Positions 35,879-45,032 of a DNA stretch of 64,000 bases are shown here, piece by piece. Below the pieces are notes generated by a model, which did not search any database, was not told the origin of the DNA, and worked only from the letters and a program-made list of their open reading frames with translations. Each line of letters begins with the position of its first letter. The stretch's first letter is position 1. A program made the translations under genes and the position numbers. The stretch is from Synergistaceae bacterium (GTDB taxonomy: Bacteria > Synergistota > Synergistia > Synergistales > Aminobacteriaceae), in contig JAHDLC010000002.1 of NCBI GenBank assembly GCA_018436595.1, positions 51,965-115,964 of the forward strand, given 5' to 3'.

Positions 35879-36991
35879 ATGGCGATAGTCTCGATGAGGG
35901 ACATCACCGTACACTATGGAAAGAACGCCGTCATCGACGGTTTGTCCCTTGAAGTGGAGCGGGGAGAGAACCTGGCGATCGTCGGTCCATCGAGCTGCGG
36001 CAAGACGACCCTGATGAGGGCTCTGTGCGGGTTCATAAAGATTGCCCGCGGCGAGATCCTTCTCAACGACGGGGTGGTGTCGTCACCGTCCCGGAGGATC
36101 ATGGTCGCCCCGGAGAAGCGGAACATCGGCGTGGTGTTCCAGGATTACGCCGTCTGGCCTCATTTTACGGTCTTCGAAAACATCGTGTACCCCATGAGAA
36201 AGCGGAAAGTGCCCAAAGAAGAGGCGAAGGAGCGGGCCCTGGCCGCCATGGCCCAGGTGAAGATGCAGGATTTCGCCGACCGGCTGCCGTCCCAGCTTTC
36301 CGGCGGGCAGCAGCAGCGGGTGGCTCTTGCCCGGGCGCTGGTCTCCTCTTCGGAGCTGATCGTCCTGGACGAACCCATCACCAACCTCGACGCGAAGCTC
36401 CGGGAGGAGATGGCCTACGAGATCCGGAACCTCCAGAAGACCATCGGGGTCACCGTCATCTACATCACCCACGACCAGGAGACGGCCATGACCATTTCCG
36501 ACCGCATGGTGATCATGGATAAAAAAGGCGCCATCCGCCAGCTCGGAAGCCCGGAGGAGATCTGGAACCACCCGAAGGACCGGGATGTCTATGCCTTCCT
36601 CGGCGTGTCCAACTTCCTTCCCCTCCTCAACGAAAACGGTTCCCTCCATCTTGTCTCGTCTTCCGGAAAGCGGAAGTTCGGCGGCCTTGGGGCGGACATT
36701 CCGGAAGACTTCGGCTCCAGGCTGCTCCTTGCCTCCCGTCCGACGGACATTAGGGTCACCCCTCTTCCGGATGCCGCTGGCGGTGTGGAGGGCGTGGTGG
36801 AGCGTGTGACCTACCTGGGGCACCAGTTCGACTATTTCGTGAACGTGGGCGGCCATACCGTCCGGGTGCAGGAAGATTCCCTCGAGGCCTTCGGCCGGGG
36901 GGTTCCCGCCGAGGGTTCTCCCTGTGCGGTGGAGTTCCTCAAGCCCGCGGTGTACGAGGCGGATCCCCTGGATCCCCGGTTTGACCTTTGA
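35879..36991 (+). CDS. ABC transporter ATP-binding protein (first of two)
   Basis: A 370-residue ATPase of the PotA/FbpC class. Walker A is GPSSCGKTT (about 37-45; Ser replaces the usual Gly at the fourth position), then the Q-loop near VFQDYAVWP, signature LSGGQQQRVALARAL (about 140-154), Walker B LIVLDEP and the H-loop THDQE. A C-terminal TOBE-like domain (about 245-370) is present. ATG 35879 follows AGGAGG. It is in an operon with a binding protein, one permease and a second ATPase gene of the same class, so the importer may use a mixed ATPase pair. Confidence 0.92.
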   Translation: MAIVSMRDITVHYGKNAVIDGLSLEVERGENLAIVGPSSCGKTTLMRALCGFIKIARGEILLNDGVVSSPSRRIMVAPEKRNIGVVFQDYAVWPHFTVFENIVYPMRKRKVPKEEAKERALAAMAQVKMQDFADRLPSQLSGGQQQRVALARALVSSSELIVLDEPITNLDAKLREEMAYEIRNLQKTIGVTVIYITHDQETAMTISDRMVIMDKKGAIRQLGSPEEIWNHPKDRDVYAFLGVSNFLPLLNENGSLHLVSSSGKRKFGGLGADIPEDFGSRLLLASRPTDIRVTPLPDAAGGVEGVVERVTYLGHQFDYFVNVGGHTVRVQEDSLEAFGRGVPAEGSPCAVEFLKPAVYEADPLDPRFDL

Positions 36992-37015
36992 TTTCCCCTC
37001 TACAGGAGCATTGAC

Positions 37016-38740
37016 ATGAAATTCTTTCTGACAAGCATGTTCGGAAGAGAAACATCCCGGGGAGACCGTCGCTTCGGCCTGGACCGGATCGTCTTCCTCC
37101 TCTCGCTGTTCATCCTTATCGTGACGGTCCTGATGCCCATGCTCATGATCGTCGTCAGGACCTTCTTCAAGGGCACCCAGCCCGACTGGGCCCTGTTCAC
37201 AAGGGTCGTCATGGCGCCGGAAAACCTTTCGGCCATCTACAACACCGTGAAGATCGGCTTTTTCGTCACCCTCTTCGGGACCGTGCTCGGCCTGTTCTAC
37301 GCCTGGCTGATCGGCCGGAGCGACATCCCCATGAAAGGGCTGATGAAGGCCCTCTTTACCATACCCTACATGTTTCCCCCCTTCTTCGGGGCCATGGCGT
37401 GGAGCCTTCTGCTGGCCCCACGGTCGGGGTACATGAACAAGTGGTTCATGCAGCTCACCGGGAGCACCTCCCCGCTGCTGGATATCAACAGCATCGGCGG
37501 CATCGTCTTCGTGGAGACCTGCTACTACTTTCCCTTCGTCTTCCTCCAGGTGGTGAGCGCCCTCGAGCGCATGGACCCCACCCTGGAGGAGTCCGCCCGG
37601 ATCGCCGGGGCGGGGCAGTGGTACGTAATCCGGAAGATCACCCTTCCCCTGGTCCTGCCCGCCATCGCCGCGGGAGCCATGCTCATCCTCATCTCGTCCC
37701 TCTCCCACTTCGGCGTGCCGGCCATCCTCGGGTTCTCCAACAACATCTTCACCCTGCCCACAAAGATCTACCAGCTCATCAACCGGTCCGCCGGCAGCTT
37801 CGACGGCATCCGGGAGGGAGCGGCTCTGTCCATCCTGCTGGTGGCTGTGGTTGTCATCGCCCTCTACATCCAGCGCATCGTGCTCAAAACGGGCCATTAC
37901 GACATCATCAAGGGAAAGAGCATGCGCCCTATGCTCATCAAGCTCCGGGGGGCGAAGATCCCCCTTCTTGGGATCAGCCTGCTCTCCCTGTTCGTCATCG
38001 TGGTGGTCCCCCTCTTCATGATCTTCATCGTGGGGTTCCTCAAGGCCTACGGTCTGCCGCTGACGCTGCAGAACCTCACGCTGCGGAACTACGAATACAT
38101 CCTGGGGCAGTCGAAGATGGTCCGGGATTCCATCATGAACAGCCTCTTCCTGTCGGTGTCCTCGGGCGTGATCACCATGTTCCTGGGCGTCATGATCGCC
38201 TACGTGGTCATCAAGGTGAAACCCCGGGGAAAGGGCTTCCTGGAAATGCTCTCCCTGCTGCCCTACTCGATTCCGGGATTGGTGCTCGCCATCGGCGTCA
38301 TCCTGGTCTGGAGCGGCGCCTTCGGGATCAACCTCTACAACACCATCTGGATCATCCTCATCGCCTATATCGCCCGGTATGTTTCCTTCGCCATGAAATC
38401 GGCGTCGGCCTCCCTTGAACAGGTCCACTACTCCCTGGAGGAGGCGGCCCGGTCCTGCGGGGCCACCCACCTCGAGTCCCTCCGGGACATCACCATACCC
38501 CTGATCCGTCCGGGCATGATCGCAGGGTTCTTCCTCATCTTCCTGCCGGCCATGAGGGAGCTGACCACGTCGGTGCTGCTCTACGGGCCCTTCACCAGGA
38601 CCCTCGGCGTGGCCATCTACGCCATCAACTCCGAAGGGAACACGGTGCAGGCTTCGGCCCTTGCCACAGTGGCCATCGGGATCATCATCGCGGGGCACTT
38701 CGCCCTCCGGTATGTGACCAGAGACAGGAAGGGTTTATAA
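37016..38740 (+). CDS. ABC transporter permease with two fused transmembrane domains
   Basis: A 574-residue FbpB/ThiP-type permease with about 12 membrane helices, two BPD-transporter domains in one chain. The cytoplasmic EAA loops that dock the ATPase are visible as EESARIAGAGQWYVIRKITL (about 191-210) and EEAARSCGATHLESLRDITI (about 476-495). A fused permease means two non-identical docking sites, which would suit the two different ATPases encoded on either side. ATG 37016 follows ACAGGAGC. The gene is separated from ATPase 1 by 24 bases and from ATPase 2 by 1 base. Confidence 0.92.
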   Translation: MKFFLTSMFGRETSRGDRRFGLDRIVFLLSLFILIVTVLMPMLMIVVRTFFKGTQPDWALFTRVVMAPENLSAIYNTVKIGFFVTLFGTVLGLFYAWLIGRSDIPMKGLMKALFTIPYMFPPFFGAMAWSLLLAPRSGYMNKWFMQLTGSTSPLLDINSIGGIVFVETCYYFPFVFLQVVSALERMDPTLEESARIAGAGQWYVIRKITLPLVLPAIAAGAMLILISSLSHFGVPAILGFSNNIFTLPTKIYQLINRSAGSFDGIREGAALSILLVAVVVIALYIQRIVLKTGHYDIIKGKSMRPMLIKLRGAKIPLLGISLLSLFVIVVVPLFMIFIVGFLKAYGLPLTLQNLTLRNYEYILGQSKMVRDSIMNSLFLSVSSGVITMFLGVMIAYVVIKVKPRGKGFLEMLSLLPYSIPGLVLAIGVILVWSGAFGINLYNTIWIILIAYIARYVSFAMKSASASLEQVHYSLEEAARSCGATHLESLRDITIPLIRPGMIAGFFLIFLPAMRELTTSVLLYGPFTRTLGVAIYAINSEGNTVQASALATVAIGIIIAGHFALRYVTRDRKGL

Positions 38741-38741
38741 C

Positions 38742-39854
38742 ATGAGCAAGATTACGCTGAAGAACGTGACCAAGGAATTCGTCACCCGGGGAGGCCACCG
38801 GGTGACAGCGGTGGACAACTTCAACCTCGAGATCCGGGAAGGGGAGTGCTTCTCCTTCCTCGGTCCCTCCGGCTGCGGGAAGACCACCACCCTCCGCATG
38901 ATCGCCGGGTTCGAGGACCTGACGGAAGGGGAAATCTGGCTGGGTGACAAGCCCGTGTCGGTGAAATCGAAGAACCTCTACGTCCCGCCGGAGGAGCGGG
39001 GGCTGGGCATGGTCTTCCAGGCCTTCGCCGTGTGGCCCCACCTGAACGTCTTCGAGAACGTTGCCTTTCCCTTGAGGGTCAAGAAGACCCCGAGGGACGA
39101 GCTCCGGGAGCGGGTGATGACCGCCCTGGGACACACGGACCTCCAGGGCGCCGAGAAAGCCTATCCGTCGGACCTGTCGGGTGGTCAGCAGCAGCGGATC
39201 GCCCTTGCACGGTCCATCGTCACGAACCCCAGGGTGATGCTCCTGGACGAGCCCCTGTCGAACCTCGACCCGAAGCTCCGGGAATCCATGCGGTTCGAGA
39301 TCAAGGCCCTGCAGAAGAAGTTCAACTTCACCATCATCTTCGTCACCCACGACCAGTCGGAGGCCATGGCCCTGTCCGACAGGATGCTCGTCATGGACCT
39401 GGGCAGGATCATCCAGGTGGGAACGCCGAGGGAGATGTACCAGAACCCTTCCAACAAATTCGTCTACGGCTTTTTGGGCCTGTCGAACTTCCTGAAGGTC
39501 CGGGTGAGGGAGGGTCGGGTGTTTCCTGCCGAAGGGACCGTTCAGCCCATTCCCTTCGAGCTTCCCGAAGGAGTGTCGGACGGGGAGGGTCTGCTGGCGT
39601 CCCGGCCGAACGAGATCGGCCTGAGCCGGACAGAAGGAACGGGCTACCCGGGGCGGATAGAGAAGCGGCTCTACATGACCTTCTGCATCGAGTACCACGT
39701 CAACATCGCGGGCCAGGTCATCCGGGTCCACACGCCCCATGGCAATGTTCTGCCCGAGGGCTGCGGCTGCTTCGTCCAGTTCAGGAACCCCCGGTGGTAT
39801 GCAGGGGAATCGGAGCAGGTAGAACTGGAGCGGATCGAGCGGCAGGTGATTTAG
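38742..39854 (+). CDS. ABC transporter ATP-binding protein (second of two)
   Basis: A 370-residue ATPase with the canonical Walker A GPSGCGKTTT (about 40-49), signature LSGGQQQRIALARS, Walker B VMLLDEPLSNLD and H-loop THDQSEAMALS, plus a C-terminal TOBE region (about 245-370). It is the same length and class as ATPase 1 but clearly diverged. The start is 1 base after the permease stop. A non-redundant pair of ATPases with one double permease suggests a heterodimer, or two ATPases serving different conditions. After its stop comes the interspersed-repeat region, with no evident terminator before it. Confidence 0.92.
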   Translation: MSKITLKNVTKEFVTRGGHRVTAVDNFNLEIREGECFSFLGPSGCGKTTTLRMIAGFEDLTEGEIWLGDKPVSVKSKNLYVPPEERGLGMVFQAFAVWPHLNVFENVAFPLRVKKTPRDELRERVMTALGHTDLQGAEKAYPSDLSGGQQQRIALARSIVTNPRVMLLDEPLSNLDPKLRESMRFEIKALQKKFNFTIIFVTHDQSEAMALSDRMLVMDLGRIIQVGTPREMYQNPSNKFVYGFLGLSNFLKVRVREGRVFPAEGTVQPIPFELPEGVSDGEGLLASRPNEIGLSRTEGTGYPGRIEKRLYMTFCIEYHVNIAGQVIRVHTPHGNVLPEGCGCFVQFRNPRWYAGESEQVELERIERQVI

Positions 39855-39887
39855 GGCCGTTTTGTTATCCGTTGTGCCGTCAATTCT

Positions 39888-40393
39888 GTCATCCTGAGGA
39901 GCGTTTTTTGCGACGAAGGATCTGGTCCTGGGAAAAAACAGATCCTTCCCCTTTTTTTGTCATCCTGAGGCCGGGGTCATGGCCGAAGGATCTCGCTTTT
40001 GAGACAAATCAGACTCAAACCCGGGATCCCTCGCATTCGCTCGGGATGACAACCAGCTCAGGATAACAGCAGGGGTGGGATCTTCCCCGTTTTTGTCATC
40101 CTGAGGCCGGGTTCATGGCCGAAGGATCTCGTCCTTGGTTGACTCAACCCCGAGATCCCTCGCATCCGCTCAGGATGACAGCAAGGGCGGGATTTTTCCC
40201 CTTTTTTTGTCATCCTGAGGCCGGGTTCATGGCCGATCGCGTCCCCGTTCTTGTCATCCTGAGGCCGGGTTCATGGCCGAAGGATCTCGTTCTTGGTTGA
40301 CTCAACCCCGAGATCCCTCGCATCCGCTCAGGATGACAGCCTGATCCCGAGGTCGTAAAACCAGATTCCTCGGGCTTCCCCCTTCGGAATGAC
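39888..40393. repeat. Array of palindromic interspersed repeats
   Basis: The 598-base gap between the ABC operon and the V-ATPase operon is filled by repeats. GTCATCCTGAGG occurs at 39888, 39959, 40095, 40209 and 40253. Each is usually followed by CGAAGGATCT and closed by an inverted CGAGATCC...CTCAGGATGAC (ends at 40050, 40179 and 40337). The units 40095-40181 and 40253-40339 are 87 bases long and differ by one base. The copy at 40209 is truncated and abuts the next. Each full unit can fold into a long hairpin. No gene is visible. Similar GTCATYCTGAG...GAAGGATCT repeats are known to me from other bacteria as dispersed, probably nonautonomous elements. Confidence 0.88.
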
Positions 40394-40394
40394 A

Positions 40395-40440
40395 AACGAC
40401 AGGAAAGGCCGGGGAAATTTCCCCGGCCCTTCCTGTCGTT
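40395..40440. terminator. Terminator of the V-ATPase operon
   Basis: AACGACAGGAA (40395-40405) pairs with TTCCTGTCGTT (40430-40440). Inside it, GGCCGGGGAAA (40407-40417) pairs with TTTCCCCGGCC (40418-40428). It sits just beyond the last V-ATPase stop and has a modest T run on the minus strand. Confidence 0.75.
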
Positions 40441-40452
40441 TTCCGGGTACTG

Positions 40453-41832
40453 CTACGCGCCCTTTTTCCTGATGTACTTTTCGATCTCGTCCATGGAGAG
40501 CCGGGACAGTTCCTGCACGGGCAGGGAGGAGAGAAGCTCCCATCCCAGGTCGAGGGACTGGCTGATCTCCCGGTTTTCCTCCCCTCCCTGGCTGAGGAAG
40601 GACCGTTCGAAGGCATCGCCGAAGGACAGGGACGCCCGGTCGGCCGGGCTCAGCTCGTCCTCGCCCACCACTCCGGCGAGGGACCGCACGTCGTGGACCC
40701 TGCTGTAGGACGCGAAGAGCTGCCCCGCCAGATCGGGGTGATCCTCCCTGGTGTAGCCCTTGCCGATGCCGTCCTTCATGAGCCGGGAGAGGCTTGGCAG
40801 CACCTCCACGGGAGGATAGATGCCCCGGGCCTCCAGGTCCCTGGAGAGGACGACCTGTCCCTCGGTGATGAATCCCGTGAGGTCCGGAATGGGGTGGGTG
40901 ATGTCGTCGTTGGGCATGGTGAGTATGGGAATCTGGGTAACGCTCCCCCGGCCGTTCCGCAGCACCCCGGCCCGTTCGTAGAGGGACGCCAGGTCGCTGT
41001 ACAGGTAGGAGGGGTACCCCTTCCGGCTCGGTACCTCGCCCCGGGCCACGGAGAGTTCCCGGAGAGCCTCGCAGTAGCTTGTCATGTCGGTCATGATCAC
41101 CAGCACGTGCATTCCAAGGTCGAAGGCGAGGTATTCCGCTGCCGTGAGGGCGAACCTCGGCGTGGCGATCCGCTCGATCACCGGGTCGTCCGCCAGGTTG
41201 AGGAAGAGCACAAGGTGCCCTCCCTGCCCGTGGGCGGAGAGCCGCTGCTGGAAATAGGCGGCGTCGTCGTGCTTGATGCCGATGCCGGCGAAGACCACGG
41301 CGAAGTTCTCGGCCCCCACGAGCCGGGACTGGGTGGCGATCTGCACCGCCAGCTGGTTGTGGGGCAGGCCGTTCCCCGAGAAGATGGGGAGTTTCTGTCC
41401 CCTGATCAGGGTCAGGAGGACGTCGATGGACGATATGCCCGTGGAGATGAAGTCCCGGGGATACTCCCTGGCCATGGGGTTGATGGCCGACCCGTTCACG
41501 GCCCTGCGGACGCCGCCGAGCACCGGGCCGCACCCGTCCCTGGGCTCGCCGATGCCGGAGAAGGTCCGGCCGAGGAGCGACGGTGACAGGGAAATCTCAA
41601 GCTCCCGGCCGAGGAAGCGGACCGCCGTGGAGGCAGGGGCAAGACCCTCCGTACCGGAGAAGACCTGCACCAGGGTGGAATTCCGGTCCACCAGGACCAC
41701 CCGGCCCTTCCGGACGCCACCGTCAGGGGAGAGCACGTCCACGATTTCGTCGTATCCCACACCGGGGATGCCCGACAGGAGCAGGAAGGGGCCGGTGATC
41801 TTCTCCACGCCCACGTATTCTGTGACAGCCAC
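40453..41832 (-). CDS. ntpB: V-type ATPase subunit B
   Basis: The non-catalytic subunit of the V1 hexamer, which alternates with A and regulates nucleotide binding. The 459 residues match the family. Blocks include [14 protein letters not shown] at the N-terminus, [18 protein letters not shown] (about 149-166), [40 protein letters not shown] core sequence and [13 protein letters not shown]. The P-loop is degenerate, as expected for B (FSGNGLPHN rather than GKT). It is the last gene of the operon, 3 bases after A. It couples ATP turnover to ion pumping with the rest of the complex. Confidence 0.96.
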   Translation of the reverse strand: MAVTEYVGVEKITGPFLLLSGIPGVGYDEIVDVLSPDGGVRKGRVVLVDRNSTLVQVFSGTEGLAPASTAVRFLGRELEISLSPSLLGRTFSGIGEPRDGCGPVLGGVRRAVNGSAINPMAREYPRDFISTGISSIDVLLTLIRGQKLPIFSGNGLPHNQLAVQIATQSRLVGAENFAVVFAGIGIKHDDAAYFQQRLSAHGQGGHLVLFLNLADDPVIERIATPRFALTAAEYLAFDLGMHVLVIMTDMTSYCEALRELSVARGEVPSRKGYPSYLYSDLASLYERAGVLRNGRGSVTQIPILTMPNDDITHPIPDLTGFITEGQVVLSRDLEARGIYPPVEVLPSLSRLMKDGIGKGYTREDHPDLAGQLFASYSRVHDVRSLAGVVGEDELSPADRASLSFGDAFERSFLSQGGEENREISQSLDLGWELLSSLPVQELSRLSMDEIEKYIRKKGA

Positions 41833-41835
41833 GGC

Positions 41836-43611
41836 TTATCCCTCCCTTCCGGGGGCGATGCGCTCCCGGTCAACCGTCTCCATGCGCTCGAAGAGGCGTT
41901 TTTTCAGATCGGCGAAGGCTTCCTTTTTCTCTGCCGGAATTTCCCTTAAATGGGTCAGCTCCACGAGCTCCTTCATCCCCCGGAGCAGCGAGAAGGGGCA
42001 TCCCCTCTGGAGAAGTCTTTCCGCCTTCTCGTGGAAGCCGAGGAGAAGGTCAAGGATGGCCAGCCCCTTCTCCGGCGGGCAGTAGGAATCGGGTCCGAAA
42101 GCCCCCTGCTGCAGGTAGCCGTTCTTCACCAGCGAAGCGGTGAGGGCTGTAAGCTTCTGGTCGTCGGGGAGGACGTCCTCGCCCACGAGGCGGATGATCT
42201 GCTGGATCTTGTCGTCCTCCGCCAGGATCTCCCGGGCCCGCTCCCTCAGGGACGCCCATGCCGGGTTCACGTTGGCGGCGTACCAGTCCTTCACCTCGTC
42301 GCCGTATTCGCTGTAGGAGTCGATCCAGCTGATGGCGGGGAAGTGGCGGGACCGGGCGAGGTGCTGGTCCAGGGCCCAGAAGCAGCGGATGAACCGCTTG
42401 GTGTGCCGGGTCACCGGCTCGGTGAAGTCCCCACCCGGAGGGGAGACGGCGCCGATGATGGAGATGCTGCCACGGGTTCCTCCCAGGGTGGTGACCTTTC
42501 CCGCCCGTTCGTAGAACTCGGCGATGCGGGTGGGGAGGTAGGCGGGAAATCCCTCCTCGGCGGGAATTTCCCCGAGGCGGCCGGAAATCTCCCTGAGGGC
42601 CTCGGCCCACCGGGAGGTGGAATCTGCCATGAGGGCCACGTCGTAGCCCATGTCCCGGTAGTACTCCGCCAGGGTGATGCCCGTGTAGATGGAGGCCTCC
42701 CTGGCCGCCACGGGCATGTTGGACGTGTTGGCGATGAGGATGGTGCGCTCCATGAGGGGCCTGCCCGAGCGGGGGTCCTCCAGGACGGGAAATTCCTCGA
42801 GCACCTGGGTCATCTCGTTGCCCCGCTCGCCGCACCCGATATAGATCACGATCCGGGCGTCGCTCCACTTGGCGAGCTGGTGCTGGGTCACTGTCTTTCC
42901 GGTGCCGAAGCCTCCGGGAATGGCCGCCACGCCGCCCTTGGAGAGGGGGAAGAGACCGTCGATGACCCGCTGGCCTGTGAGCAGAGGTTCGTCGGGAAGA
43001 AGCCGCTCGGCTATGGGCCGGGGTGTCCGCACGGGCCACCGGGAGATCATGGGGACGGACCGTTCCTTTCCCCGGGAATCCCGGATCTTTGCCACCACCG
43101 ACGACGCCCTGTGGAACCCCGCCGGAAGGATGGAGAGAATTTCCCCTTCCAGCCCGGCGGGCACGAGAATCCGGTGCTCCACAAGAGAGGTCTCCTTCAC
43201 TGACGCAAGCACCGTTCCCGGCGTGACCACGTCGCCCACCTTGCCCAGGGGGGTGATCTCCCATGTTCTGTCAGGATCGACCTGGGGGACGGAGACGCCC
43301 CGGGTCACGAAAGCCCCTTCTTTCTCCATAAGGCGGGCCAGGGGCCGGCCGATGCCGTCGAAGATGGAGCCCATGAGGCCCGGGCCGAGGGACACGGAAA
43401 GGGGGCTGCCCGATCCCGCCACCGGTTCGCCGACGGTGACGCCCGCCGTGTCCTCGTACACCTGGATGAGGGCATCGTCCCCGTCGAGGCGGATGATCTC
43501 GCCCAGCAGGGAGAGTTTCCCCACGGTGACCATTTCCCGCATGGCGAAGTCCCGCATGCCCGTCGCACGGACCACGGGTCCGTTCACCGTGATGATCCGT
43601 CCGGAGTTCAT
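41836..43611 (-). CDS. ntpA: V-type ATPase catalytic subunit A
   Basis: The catalytic subunit. The 591-residue chain includes the long non-homologous insert typical of V-type A (about 110-195) and the P-loop GGFGTGKT at 233-240, where F1 enzymes read GGAGVGKT. Further blocks are CGERGNEM (about 259-266), ADSTSRWAEALREISGRLGE and FPAYLPTRIAEFYERAG. ATG 43611 follows GGAGG, 10 bases after the E subunit stop. Together with B it makes the V1 head. Whether the machine here mainly makes ATP or pumps ions cannot be read from sequence. Confidence 0.97.
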   Translation of the reverse strand: MNSGRIITVNGPVVRATGMRDFAMREMVTVGKLSLLGEIIRLDGDDALIQVYEDTAGVTVGEPVAGSGSPLSVSLGPGLMGSIFDGIGRPLARLMEKEGAFVTRGVSVPQVDPDRTWEITPLGKVGDVVTPGTVLASVKETSLVEHRILVPAGLEGEILSILPAGFHRASSVVAKIRDSRGKERSVPMISRWPVRTPRPIAERLLPDEPLLTGQRVIDGLFPLSKGGVAAIPGGFGTGKTVTQHQLAKWSDARIVIYIGCGERGNEMTQVLEEFPVLEDPRSGRPLMERTILIANTSNMPVAAREASIYTGITLAEYYRDMGYDVALMADSTSRWAEALREISGRLGEIPAEEGFPAYLPTRIAEFYERAGKVTTLGGTRGSISIIGAVSPPGGDFTEPVTRHTKRFIRCFWALDQHLARSRHFPAISWIDSYSEYGDEVKDWYAANVNPAWASLRERAREILAEDDKIQQIIRLVGEDVLPDDQKLTALTASLVKNGYLQQGAFGPDSYCPPEKGLAILDLLLGFHEKAERLLQRGCPFSLLRGMKELVELTHLREIPAEKKEAFADLKKRLFERMETVDRERIAPGREG

Positions 43612-43621
43612 GGCCGCCTCC

Positions 43622-44269
43622 TCACAGGATGGAGAGGATCCGCTCGGCGAGGGAATCCTTCACTTCAGCGATGATTTCCCGCCAGTCGGCGGGGGAGCGC
43701 CACGAGCCGTCGGGAGCGGAGAGCCAGACTCCACCCAGGATGGGGGCGCCGTCGGTGTCGAAGGAAACGGAAAGATCCGGCCGCTTCTCCCGGAGGCGCG
43801 CCGCCAGCGTCTCCCCCAGGGCTTCATCCTCGGAAGCAAGCTGGATTCTGACCTCCGTCCCGGCGGGGAGCTTTTCAGCCGCCTCGAAGGCCAACCCAGC
43901 GAGGACCCCAGGATAGGACGGATGAATCCGGAGGGCGGTAAGCTCTTTCTGGAGCATGGTCACCGCCTCGTCCAGGAGGGAATTCTGGAGGCGCAGGCGC
44001 TCCTTGGTCCGGGCCATCTCGGCGCCGGAAATCTGCCGCTTGGATATCTCTTCAGCCCGCTTCACTGCCTCGGTGTGGATCTGCTCCACCATGCGGTCCA
44101 GGGCGGCGTTCTGCTCTTCGAGCCATGCGGAGGACTCCCGCCTGGCGGACTCCAGGAGAGCTTCCCGTTCGTCGTCGGCCTTCTTGAGAAGCAGCCCTTT
44201 AAGGGAGGCCAGCTTTTCGGGGTTGCGGACCTCGTAATTCCGGCCGTCTCCGGCTATGGAATCGGTCAT
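43622..44269 (-). CDS. ntpE: V-type ATPase subunit E (peripheral stalk)
   Basis: A 215-residue stalk subunit. The N-terminal two thirds is a charged helix rich in Lys, Glu and Ala (coiled coil, about 15-110). A compact C-terminal domain ends with GGVWLSAPDG and a final helix, the E-family pattern in which GG(V/I) sits near the tail. It pairs with the G/H subunit to form the peripheral stalk that holds V1 against rotation. Its start overlaps the F stop in an ATGA arrangement. Family identity rests on pattern and position more than on any catalytic motif. Confidence 0.85.
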   Translation of the reverse strand: MTDSIAGDGRNYEVRNPEKLASLKGLLLKKADDEREALLESARRESSAWLEEQNAALDRMVEQIHTEAVKRAEEISKRQISGAEMARTKERLRLQNSLLDEAVTMLQKELTALRIHPSYPGVLAGLAFEAAEKLPAGTEVRIQLASEDEALGETLAARLREKRPDLSVSFDTDGAPILGGVWLSAPDGSWRSPADWREIIAEVKDSLAERILSIL

Positions 44270-44580
44270 TCTATCTTCACTCCAATCGCGTCGCGGATGT
44301 ACCGCGTCAGAAAATCGCCCTGCCGCATGCTGCCGTGGCGGTCGGGTATCTCCACCAGGAGAGGGGTTTCTCCTCTCTCCCGGAGGGTCTTCACCATGGC
44401 GGGAACCTGGGCGGCAGCTTTTTCGGTGATGACCAGGACCCCCACGTCCGGCCTGTTCGCCAGCACGTCCTCCAGGGCGGCGGCGGTTTCCTCCGGGCCG
44501 TGGACCTCCACGCCGGGGATGCCCGCCAGGCGGAGCAGCACCAGGGAGTCGTGGTTGTCGCTGATGAGGAATCCCTTCAT
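44266..44580 (-). CDS. ntpF: V-type ATPase subunit F (central rotor)
   Basis: A 104-residue subunit with an alternating Rossmann-like fold: MKGFLISDNHDSLVLLRLAGI, then VGVLVITEKAA and PLLVEIPDRHGS, characteristic of V-ATPase F. It binds the D subunit in the central shaft. ATG 44580 follows GGAGG. The stop overlaps the E start by 4 bases. Length and fold match the family well. Confidence 0.9.
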   Translation of the reverse strand: MKGFLISDNHDSLVLLRLAGIPGVEVHGPEETAAALEDVLANRPDVGVLVITEKAAAQVPAMVKTLRERGETPLLVEIPDRHGSMRQGDFLTRYIRDAIGVKIE

Positions 44581-44599
44581 GTTCCCGGGAGCCTCCGGG

Positions 44600-45013
44600 C
44601 TATAGCTTGCCCAGGATCAGCAGGGAGACGATGACTCCATAGATGGCGATGCCTTCCGCCAGGCCGAGGTAGATGAGGGTCGTCCCCAGCATGGAGGGCT
44701 TCTCCCCCACCACGCCCAGGGCGGCTGCGCCCACCACCGCCACGGCGATGCCCGCACCCAGGCAGGCCAGCCCGGTGGCGAGGCTCGCGCCGAGGAACCC
44801 CAGCCCCGACGCGGCGGAGGCAGCCGTCGTCTCAGCGGCCGCCGAGGGGACGGGCAGCAGGGTCAGCACGAGGCCGGCGCCAAGAAGGACGGCCAGGACG
44901 GCGAGGACGCTCCCGAGAACCGCCCGGGGGGAGCGCACGGTTCTCCCCTGAAGATAAAATCCGGCGCCGCAGGCGAGAACCGCTCCTCCAGCGATCAATG
45001 CAAGTCCGCTCAT
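44600..45013 (-). CDS. ntpK: V-type ATPase membrane rotor subunit K (c ring)
   Basis: A 137-residue proteolipid with four hydrophobic segments (about 4-22, 33-53, 72-100, 110-134). The ion-carrying glutamate is Glu120 in GLAEGIAIYG of the last helix. The preceding helix is Gly/Ala rich with VVGEKPSMLG in the loop. The second pair of helices is the canonical c hairpin. The first pair is diverged and lacks a matching acidic residue, so one ion site per four helices is expected. Na+ or H+ specificity cannot be settled by eye. ATG 45013 follows GAGGAGG. Confidence 0.9.
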   Translation of the reverse strand: MSGLALIAGGAVLACGAGFYLQGRTVRSPRAVLGSVLAVLAVLLGAGLVLTLLPVPSAAAETTAASAASGLGFLGASLATGLACLGAGIAVAVVGAAALGVVGEKPSMLGTTLIYLGLAEGIAIYGVIVSLLILGKL

Positions 45014-45032
45014 GAATGTTTTCCTCCTCAGA

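Noticed and set aside
36083..38698. An 871-codon frame antisense to the ABC ATPase and permease genes
   Set aside because: His/Asp/Gly-rich shadow of GC-rich coding sequence, with no start site or motif.
39888..40393. Repeat array as CRISPR or tRNA cluster
   Set aside because: Units are palindromic hairpins of varying length without uniform spacers or cas genes, and no cloverleaf fold.
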